Made by a program: the position numbers and the translations under genes. From contig JAAUPE010000005.1 in the NCBI GenBank assembly GCA_012034595.1, forward strand, positions 1 through 64,000: a DNA stretch of 64,000 nt, read 5' to 3'. The notes beneath the pieces were generated by a model, which saw only the letters and a program-made list of their open reading frames with translations, ran no database searches and was not told the DNA's origin. This document shows positions 57,574 through 64,000 of this stretch, in pieces (the first letter of the stretch is position 1; each line of letters begins with the position of its first letter). This stretch comes from Calothrix sp. CSU_2_0 (GTDB lineage Bacteria; Cyanobacteriota; Cyanobacteriia; Cyanobacteriales; Nostocaceae).

Positions 57574-59940
57574 ATGATTCAAGCGAGCGGTGTAATTATA
57601 TGTCTTGGCTATATTCTGGGATTGCTATTTAGTGCGCTTCCAGGGAGTGGTTTTTGGGTATTGGGTTTGGGGTTAATCGGTGCAATACTCCTGGGGGGAG
57701 TAGTTAACACCAAAGTATTTCAGAGAGGACGTAAGACTAAGCAAAGTCAAACAAAAGGGTTAGGTAAAGCCAAAGAATCACCATTACCCAGGATTTATCC
57801 CCATTCCCGGATTTGGTTAATTGCTGGTTTGGTTGGTTTGCTAGCAAGTTTTTATTTACAATATCGAGTTCCCCAACCAACAGTTAATGATGTAAGTAAA
57901 TCGGTTCCACCAGGTAACAATAGCAATCAAGAGCAGCTTTTTGTGGTTCGGGGTAATGTAACTAGTACTCCTCGGATGACTCGCACTTCTAAAGGACAAT
58001 TTTGGATGGAAGCAACCCAGTTAAATGGGGTGAAAGATGAAGATGGAACTGTTGGAGGTAAAGGGGTTTCGGGTAGTTTATATGTGACTGTACCTTTATT
58101 ACAAGCAACCGGATTATACCCTGGACAACAAATTGCTGTAACTGGTGTTTTATATAAACCAAAAGCTGCTGCGAATCCTGGTGCATTTGATTTTCGCGAA
58201 TATTTGAAGAAAGAAGGTGTGTTTGCGGGATTAAGTGGAAGACAAGTAAATATTCTCAATGAAGAGAAGAAATGGGGATGGTGGAAATTTCGCGAACAAA
58301 TAGTGCGATCGCAAGTTAGTTTTTTGGGGATTCCGGAAGGTCCGCTTGTTAGTGCTATGGTTTTAGGTAGTAAGGCTGTAGATTTACCCTATGATATCCG
58401 CGATTCGTTTGTCGCTGTTGGGTTAGCTCATGCATTAGCTGCTTCTGGATTCCAAACTTCGTTAATTTTGGGTATGGTTTTAGGGTTAACTAAACGTGCT
58501 AAACGAGGAACTCAATTTACAGTCGGTTGTTTAGCTTTGCTTGCTTTTCTTTGTTTAACTGGTTTTCAACCTGCGGTACTACGTGCTGTGGTAATGGGTT
58601 TTGCCGCTTTAATTGCTTTATTGTTGCGAAGGAAAGTTAAGCAACTGGGTTCTTTATTACTTGCAGCAACTCTATTATTAATTTTTAATCCCTTATGGAT
58701 TTGGGATTTAGGTTTTCAATTAAGTTTTTTGGCTACTTTGGGTTTAATTGTCACAGTTCCAGCGATAACTAAAAAGTTGGGATGGTTACCTCCTGCTGTA
58801 GCATCTTTAATTGCCGTTCCTCTGGCAGCGACGATTTGGACTTTACCCCTACAATTAAATGTTTTTGGGGTTTTACCATCTTATAGTTTGGCGTTAAATA
58901 TTGCGAGTACACCTTTAATTTCAGTAATTAGCATTGGTGGGTTTATTAGCGCGATCGCATCTTTGATATTACCTGGTTTGGGAAGTGCGATCGCTGGTGT
59001 TTTGCATTATCCAACTGACTGGTTGCTGAAACTGGTCGAATTTTTCAATAATTTGGGAGGGAATTCATTTGCTGTTGGTAGTATCACCACAGCACAGATG
59101 TTTGCAATTTATATACTATTGATGCTTGTTTGGTTGGTACGTTGGTGGCAACGTCGTTGGTGGATTGCGCTAGGAATTACCCTAACTCTCATCTTTATTC
59201 CAGCTTGGCATACGGCAAATACATTATTTCGAGTCACAATGTTAGCAGCTAGTGGTGAACCTGTTGTAGTAATTCAGGATCGAGGCAAGGTGACACTAAT
59301 TAATAGTGGTGATGAAGGTACGGGACGTTTTACAATATTACCTTTTTTACAACAACAAGGTGTAAATCAAATCGATTGGGCTGTTGCATCGGATTTCCAG
59401 GGGAATGGAAGTAAGGGATGGTTGGAATTATTGCCACGTTTACCAATCAAAGTATTTTACGATTCTGCGGTAAGTGTGGATAATGCGATCGCTAGTGGTG
59501 CGATTCAGAAACAATTACAAAAAAATCAAGCTACCTATCAACCTTTAAATGTTGGTCAAAGTGTAAATATTGGTTCGACGATTCTGCAACTTGTTAATGG
59601 TCAATTACCCATTTTACAAATGCGAATTCAGAATAAAGATTGGTTATTTGTGGGAAATCTCAAACCAACCGATTTACAGCAATTAATCAAAGCTGGTAAT
59701 TTACCTCATCCCCAAGTGTTATGGTGTCAACCGCGATCGCTCAAGGATTTAGTTCCACTATTACAGCCTGAAGTGACGATTACAACTAGTGCGGATATCG
59801 AACCCAATATTTTGTCAGAATTAGGTGAAGTGAAGACGCAGTTATTGTTTACAGGTAGGGATGGGGCAATTCAATGGACTCCCGATGGGCAGTTTGAAGC
59901 TTTTATTCAAGCGATGGAAAATAAATCTTCGGTTTTTTGA
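57574..59940 (+). CDS. comEC: ComEC/Rec2 family DNA-uptake channel protein
   Basis: A 788-residue membrane protein. Two N-terminal helix pairs (about 1-95) and a DUF4131/OB-like periplasmic domain (about 110-235) precede the competence core of about ten helices (LAHALAASGFQTSLILGMVL, GFQPAVLRAVVMGFAALIAL, WDLGFQLSFLATLGLI). The C-terminal metallo-beta-lactamase-like region (about 550-780) keeps the fold pattern but lacks the H-x-H-x-D-H motif of nuclease-competent ComEC. It should carry single-stranded DNA across the inner membrane during transformation. It is monocistronic, 14 bp after the terminator-like element. Confidence 0.9.
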   Translation: MIQASGVIICLGYILGLLFSALPGSGFWVLGLGLIGAILLGGVVNTKVFQRGRKTKQSQTKGLGKAKESPLPRIYPHSRIWLIAGLVGLLASFYLQYRVPQPTVNDVSKSVPPGNNSNQEQLFVVRGNVTSTPRMTRTSKGQFWMEATQLNGVKDEDGTVGGKGVSGSLYVTVPLLQATGLYPGQQIAVTGVLYKPKAAANPGAFDFREYLKKEGVFAGLSGRQVNILNEEKKWGWWKFREQIVRSQVSFLGIPEGPLVSAMVLGSKAVDLPYDIRDSFVAVGLAHALAASGFQTSLILGMVLGLTKRAKRGTQFTVGCLALLAFLCLTGFQPAVLRAVVMGFAALIALLLRRKVKQLGSLLLAATLLLIFNPLWIWDLGFQLSFLATLGLIVTVPAITKKLGWLPPAVASLIAVPLAATIWTLPLQLNVFGVLPSYSLALNIASTPLISVISIGGFISAIASLILPGLGSAIAGVLHYPTDWLLKLVEFFNNLGGNSFAVGSITTAQMFAIYILLMLVWLVRWWQRRWWIALGITLTLIFIPAWHTANTLFRVTMLAASGEPVVVIQDRGKVTLINSGDEGTGRFTILPFLQQQGVNQIDWAVASDFQGNGSKGWLELLPRLPIKVFYDSAVSVDNAIASGAIQKQLQKNQATYQPLNVGQSVNIGSTILQLVNGQLPILQMRIQNKDWLFVGNLKPTDLQQLIKAGNLPHPQVLWCQPRSLKDLVPLLQPEVTITTSADIEPNILSELGEVKTQLLFTGRDGAIQWTPDGQFEAFIQAMENKSSVF

Positions 59941-60332
59941 AGGGGGATTTAGAAGGCAGAAGGCAGAAGGTAGAAGGCAGAAGTAAGAAGGCAGAAGGCA
60001 GAAGTAAGAAGGTAGAAGGTACAAAAGCTTATATTTCGAGTTTTGTAGAAATTTATAATGGGTGGTTTATTTCCCCAAAGTTGTACTAGTACAACAAGAC
60101 AAAAATAAAACCGAATGGAGGTGTTGAGAAAATTCTACTTACATTTAAAATAACAAGTAAAATAACAAGCTAAATTAAGTATGGGGTATCATACTGAACA
60201 TCTGCCCGAAACGTTGACTCCAGCTTTTGTAGTAAAGTTTTGGGAAGTGTATATTAACAACCGATATGCTTCACCTGCTTTACTCGTTTTAGACCTGTTT
60301 AAAAAATTTAAAATTAGCCTAGCTGTATTTTT
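59941..60332. other. Spacer with an AGAAGGC heptamer array
   Basis: Right after the comEC stop come about ten AGAAGGC/AGAAGTA/AGAAGGT units (59951-60020). The rest, to the sigma factor start, is AT-rich with no gene seen. Confidence 0.75.
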
Positions 60333-61538
60333 ATGCAACCCCGCAAGAGTGTAATTGAAATTTTTTCAACTTTTATTCAATTCGATGCAGAACGTTTTTA
60401 TTGCTGGGCTACGGATGGGCGCTTGCGTCGAAATATGAACAACCATATTAGTAAATATCCCGAAGAAAATTCAGAGGATATGTGGGCGATATATTGGCAT
60501 AAATATTGGCAGAAAGACCAATCTGAAAGACTTCCCAAGCAGCATTTGAGCGCTTATTTGCAGGAACCTTGTTATTGGAATTCGCAAAAAATGACACAAA
60601 CATTTGCGAATACGCAGCATACATTACCTGACTTTTTTCAGATTGCGATCGCGCAGTGCGATCGTATTTTGAAGGGTTTTAATCCAAATCAAGGTTTTGT
60701 CCTCAAAAATTATGCTAGCGCGATTTTTGGTACTGTTATCCGGGAAACTCTACGTCAACGTCACGAGGTTGATATTTGTTCGACTTGGGGAATTTTGCGG
60801 AAAATTAGCCAAAAACGCTTGCTAGAATCTTTGGAAAATGCAGGTTTATCGAAGGATACGATTACTTCTTATGTTGCTGCTTGGAATTGGTTTAAGTTGA
60901 TATATGTTCCTAACCAAGCTAGCACCAGTCGTCAACTTTCTCGTCCTGACGATGGAACTTGGGAAGCTATTACTAAAGCTTATAATTCTCAGATTATTGG
61001 TCAGAATCTATCTCCAGCGACTTGCCAAGGTATTGAAAGCTGGATGCAAGTTTGTGCAAAAGCTGCACGAAACTATTTATATCCCAGTATCACGTCTATT
61101 AATGCACCGACGGGAAGCGATGATGCTTATGAGTTTGTTGATAATATTCCTAGTAATGAACAAGATTCTTTATTAACTGAGATAATTGCCGCAGAAGAGC
61201 AAGAAACACGTATTTCCCAACTTACCCAGATGAATCAAATTTTAATCGACGCAGTAAATCAACTTGATGCGGAAGCTCAAGCAATCCTCAAACTTTACTA
61301 CACTCAAGGATTTACTCAGCAGCAGATAGCCAAGGAATTACAAATCCAACAATACACAATTTCCCGCCGCATGGCGAAAGTACGAGATACTCTATTGAAA
61401 ATTTTAGCCAAGTGGAGTCAAGAAAAACTGCATATTTCGATGACTTCAGACATACTCAAGAGTACAAATGCAGTTATGGAGGAATGGTTGCAATCTTATT
61501 ACGGAGTTAGGAGTTTTGAGTTAGGAGTTTTGAGTTAG
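60333..61538 (+). CDS. Atypical sigma-70 family RNA polymerase sigma factor
   Basis: A 401-residue protein. The C-terminal region 4 helix-turn-helix is clear near residues 305-350 (AILKLYYTQGFTQQQIAKEL, then QIQQYTISRRMAKVRDTLL). The region 2-like part around residues 85-230 is divergent (IAIAQCDRILKGFNPNQGFV, then LKNYASAIFGTVIRETLRQR). This is the long ECF-like type found in filamentous cyanobacteria, not one of the SigA-SigE principal group. Its last residues (VRSFELGVLS) are encoded by an AGTTAGG/AGTTTTG heptamer array that supplies the stop codon. It lies 70 bp upstream of a DUF1822 gene, a pairing I recall in related genomes. Confidence 0.75.
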   Translation: MQPRKSVIEIFSTFIQFDAERFYCWATDGRLRRNMNNHISKYPEENSEDMWAIYWHKYWQKDQSERLPKQHLSAYLQEPCYWNSQKMTQTFANTQHTLPDFFQIAIAQCDRILKGFNPNQGFVLKNYASAIFGTVIRETLRQRHEVDICSTWGILRKISQKRLLESLENAGLSKDTITSYVAAWNWFKLIYVPNQASTSRQLSRPDDGTWEAITKAYNSQIIGQNLSPATCQGIESWMQVCAKAARNYLYPSITSINAPTGSDDAYEFVDNIPSNEQDSLLTEIIAAEEQETRISQLTQMNQILIDAVNQLDAEAQAILKLYYTQGFTQQQIAKELQIQQYTISRRMAKVRDTLLKILAKWSQEKLHISMTSDILKSTNAVMEEWLQSYYGVRSFELGVLS

Positions 61539-61605
61539 GAGTTAATAAATACAAATGCCCAATGCCCAATGCCCAATGCCCAATGCCCATTAACCATTAA
61601 CCAAT
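61500..61605 (+). repeat. Heptamer arrays between the sigma factor and DUF1822 genes
   Basis: AGTTAGG/AGTTTTG units (61504-61546) overlap the 3' end of the sigma gene. CCCAATG units (61557-61590) lead up to the DUF1822 start. Confidence 0.88.
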
Positions 61606-61608
61606 ACA

Positions 61609-62787
61609 ATGACAACTAACTTATTTACTTTCGTGTCGCCTAGCGATTTAATTTTAGAAATACCACAAAATGCGTACAATCAAGCTTGGGAAAAAACGCG
61701 ATCGCATTCTAATTCGACTTCCCGCTATCAAGCATACCTAAATGAACTTTGCCTGAGTGCGATTCTACCCTGGCTACAGGAAGATATCGCACCGCAGGCA
61801 AAGGTATGGTTCAATACCACTGCTTTACCCAGTTTTTGGGAATTGGTAAATGGAACCGTTATCTGTATCGACGCAACTCGTATTGTCTTGGTTCCACACG
61901 AAAGTATTGATTTGAGCGAGTTACGGGTTCCTCAAGAATGGGTAGATATACCAAGTTGGAGGGGTGATTATTATTTTGGTGTGGAAATTGAACCCGAAGA
62001 TGGATATGTACGCATTTGGGGTTACTGTACCCACGCACAACTTAAAAATCAAGGTACTTATGACGCTAGTACCCGTAGTTATGCTCTTGATGCTAGCGAT
62101 ATGGTGAATGATATTTGTATATTTGCTGCTGCTCGACAAATATGTCCCCATGAAGTGACTCGGAGTGAAATTGCACCTTTACCAGCATTAAGTACAACTC
62201 AAGCTCAAAATTTGATTGCACGACTGGGGGAACAAAGTATGATTGCCCCTCGTTTATCGATTCCTTTTCAAACTTGGGGTGCATTAATCGAACACGGTGG
62301 CTGGAGAAATAATTTATACCAACGTCGAACAGAACAGCCAGAACAATTTTCTGTTTTGCAATGGTTACAAACTGGGATATCCCAGATAGCACAAGAGTTT
62401 GGTTGGGATAGTCTGAATATGCAAGTAGGTGCAGTAGCACGTGGGACTGAGGCAACAGCAGCACAAAATATACTTTCGCGTCAATTAACAATCGCTGGAC
62501 AAAATTATGAATTGCGGGTAATTCCTCAACTGGAAGAGGAAGGTAATGAAGAATCTATGATATGGAGGTTTGAGTTGCGGAATACAGCAGTTGGTGGGGT
62601 AATTCCTGGTGGTTTTAAACTGCGATTGTTGACGGAAGATTTACAATCATTTCCCGATAATGAAAGTGTAGCGACTACTGCAACAGAAGTGCTTGTGGTG
62701 GAAGTTGCTTTGGAAGCAAATGAGGGAATTGTTTGGGAAATTGAACCATTACCAGAAAATTGCGATCGCGAAATTCTTAGATTCTAA
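61609..62787 (+). CDS. DUF1822 family protein
   Basis: A 392-residue soluble protein. The pattern ICIDATRIVLVPHESIDLSE, then EWVDIPSWRGDYYFGVEIEP and VRIWGYCTHAQLKN near residues 80-145, is the DUF1822 signature of cyanobacteria. The C-terminal third (FELRNTAVGGVIPGGFKLRL) is a beta-rich region that also recurs in the family. The function is unknown. Such genes often follow long sigma-like genes and may act with them, for example as an anti-sigma or effector; that is inference from position only. A CTCTGCG-type repeat follows. Confidence 0.8.
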   Translation: MTTNLFTFVSPSDLILEIPQNAYNQAWEKTRSHSNSTSRYQAYLNELCLSAILPWLQEDIAPQAKVWFNTTALPSFWELVNGTVICIDATRIVLVPHESIDLSELRVPQEWVDIPSWRGDYYFGVEIEPEDGYVRIWGYCTHAQLKNQGTYDASTRSYALDASDMVNDICIFAAARQICPHEVTRSEIAPLPALSTTQAQNLIARLGEQSMIAPRLSIPFQTWGALIEHGGWRNNLYQRRTEQPEQFSVLQWLQTGISQIAQEFGWDSLNMQVGAVARGTEATAAQNILSRQLTIAGQNYELRVIPQLEEEGNEESMIWRFELRNTAVGGVIPGGFKLRLLTEDLQSFPDNESVATTATEVLVVEVALEANEGIVWEIEPLPENCDREILRF

Positions 62788-62803
62788 ATATTTCTCTATA
62801 TTC

Positions 62804-62846
62804 CCCTCTGCGAACCTCTGCGTAAACCTCTGCGCGACTCTGCGTT
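62804..62846 (+). repeat. CTCTGCG dispersed repeat
   Basis: Four CTCTGCG words spaced 11-12 bp apart. Related single words occur at about 14755-14795, 17010-17030, 29337-29455 and 36940-36960. Confidence 0.75.
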
Positions 62847-62933
62847 AAAAAACAAAACCAAACATTTCAGATGCTCCCGTAGACAACTTTAATCTAAAAT
62901 TAGATTAGGAGAAAAGATAATCAAAATAGAGCC

Positions 62934-63446
62934 ATGAGAGAAAATAACAGCCAGCGAGTACGAATATGGGCAATGCTGTGTCATCTCTCAGCTTTAATAT
63001 GGATACCATTAGTTTGCTTATTTTTGATTGGAATTCCTTTGTATATACCTTTTTTAAATATTGTTGCTCCCTTAACAGTTTGGCATTTCAAAAAAAAATT
63101 AAATCCTTGGATTGATTTTCAAGGTCGAGAATCCCTCAATTTTCAGCTTTCACTTGCAATATATAATTTAATTATTATTCTTCTCTTAGTACTAGTTTTT
63201 TTGATAACTTGTGCGATACCTGCGGTAAGCTACCCTGCGGGAACGCTAAGAGCGAACGCTAACGCAATTGCCGGAGCTATTCGTAGTCATCAAATCAAAA
63301 CTATATTTCAAGCAATAATTATCATCATCGCGATCGCAAATTATTTAATAATGATGTTGCAGCTAATTTTCGTCAGCATCGCTGCGATAAAATCCTATCG
63401 AGGGAAATACTATCGCTATCCTCTGACAATTCGCTTTTTACGGTAG
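62934..63446 (+). CDS. DUF4870 family membrane protein with a repeat-derived insert
   Basis: A 170-residue protein with helices near residues 12-32, 35-50, 65-92 and 120-145, ending in IKSYRGKYYRYPLTIRFLR, the conserved DUF4870 tail. Between helices 3 and 4 about 25 residues (IPAVSYPAGTLRANANAIAG) are encoded by a palindromic dispersed repeat (GCGGTAAGCTACCCTGCGGG... AGCGAACGCTAACGC) that keeps the frame open. The function of DUF4870 is unknown. It is followed 28 bp later by an oxidoreductase gene on the same strand. Confidence 0.82.
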   Translation: MRENNSQRVRIWAMLCHLSALIWIPLVCLFLIGIPLYIPFLNIVAPLTVWHFKKKLNPWIDFQGRESLNFQLSLAIYNLIIILLLVLVFLITCAIPAVSYPAGTLRANANAIAGAIRSHQIKTIFQAIIIIIAIANYLIMMLQLIFVSIAAIKSYRGKYYRYPLTIRFLR

Positions 63447-63474
63447 GATAAAACAGGAAATTTAGGATTGTTAT

Positions 63475-64000
63475 ATGGATCGGGGTAAAATTGGTGTTGC
63501 GGTTATCGGTACAGGTTTTGGTCAAAAAGTCCACATTCCTAGTTTCCAGGAACACAATCGTACAGAAGTAGTGGCAGTTTACCACCGCGATTTGGAAACC
63601 GCAAAAAAAATTGCGATCGTCAACAATATCCCACTAGCTAGCGATAATTTTACAGAAATTATCAATCTACCAGAAGTTCAAGCTGTCAGCATATCTACAC
63701 CACCATTTCTACATTATGAAATGGCAAAAGCAGCGCTCAATGCAGGTAAACATTTATTATTAGAAAAGCCAGTTGCATTAAATGTCAGCGAAGCAAAAGA
63801 ACTTTATCAAATTGCACAAAAAAAAGCTGTTGTCGCAACTGTAGATTTTGAATTTCGTTGTGTTCCCGGATGGCAGTTATTTTCCGAGTTATTAGCAACA
63901 GGATATGTGGGAAATAAACGATTAATTAGAATTGATTGGTTAGGTGCTTCCCGTGCAGATATATCCCGTCCTTGGAACTGGTATTCATCCAAAGAAAAAG
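63475..64000 (+). CDS. Gfo/Idh/MocA family oxidoreductase (partial, cut by window end)
   Basis: The frame is open from ATG 63475 (MDRGKIGVAVIGTGFGQKVH) to the window end, 175 codons, and is absent from the ORF track because no stop is reached. The NAD(P)-binding motif VIGTGFGQ is at residues 9-16, and the catalytic EKP motif is in HLLLEKPVALNVSEAKEL near residue 102. Members reduce or oxidise sugars, inositols or related compounds, such as biliverdin. The substrate is not evident. Confidence 0.88.
   Translation, partial: MDRGKIGVAVIGTGFGQKVHIPSFQEHNRTEVVAVYHRDLETAKKIAIVNNIPLASDNFTEIINLPEVQAVSISTPPFLHYEMAKAALNAGKHLLLEKPVALNVSEAKELYQIAQKKAVVATVDFEFRCVPGWQLFSELLATGYVGNKRLIRIDWLGASRADISRPWNWYSSKEK

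Overview
The window comes from a filamentous, Nostocales-type cyanobacterium. The signs are many HIP1 sites (GCGATCGC), chlB of the dark-operative protochlorophyllide reductase, a DevB/DevC/DevA-type exporter, DUF1997/DUF4079/DUF1822 genes, a CyRepA1-type replication protein, and short tandem heptamer repeats at many gene boundaries. I cannot name the species.

Layout. 0-0.2 kb: right end of an IS200/IS605-type element with the tnpB 3' end. 0.4-10 kb: housekeeping genes (Ski2-like helicase, RseP protease, endonuclease III, a frameshifted NmrA-like SDR, DUF1997, DUF4079, an ankyrin protein and a ComFB-type protein). 10-17 kb: an M23 peptidase and a DevB-LRV-DevC-DevA exporter locus facing a divergent TetR regulator that has operator-like palindromes and a good promoter. 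17.4 kb: chlB. 19-24 kb: an accessory island with an HsdR-N-like nuclease and a CyRepA1 replication protein. 24-32 kb: ldhA, a long gene-poor stretch, an acyltransferase, an SLH/beta-helix protein, an internally deleted insertion sequence and an HtrA protease. 32-34 kb: rubredoxin and a flavoprotein.

33.8-47.6 kb is an exopolysaccharide locus. Six genes run leftward (phytanoyl-CoA-type dioxygenase, methyltransferase, GT4, polymerase/ligase, GT2, GT4) and four run rightward (GT2, ABC exporter, GT, Wzc-like co-polymerase) from a 0.76 kb divergent spacer. A LytR-CpsA-Psr enzyme at 49.5 kb may attach the product. A RAYT transposase with REP-like palindromes lies between. 52-64 kb: AI-2E family exporter, lipoprotein serpin, CHASE4-SpoIIE phosphatase, second DUF4079, ComEC, atypical sigma factor followed by DUF1822, DUF4870, and the start of a Gfo/Idh/MocA oxidoreductase cut by the window end.

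Two window-wide observations stand out. First, six conserved genes are broken by eight single-base indels, seven of them in homopolymers of five to seven bases. This looks more like base-calling error than real decay. Second, heptamer arrays lie against stop and start codons with a consistent strand polarity: purine/G-rich words just after stops and the complementary C-rich words just before starts. No tRNA, rRNA or CRISPR array was seen.
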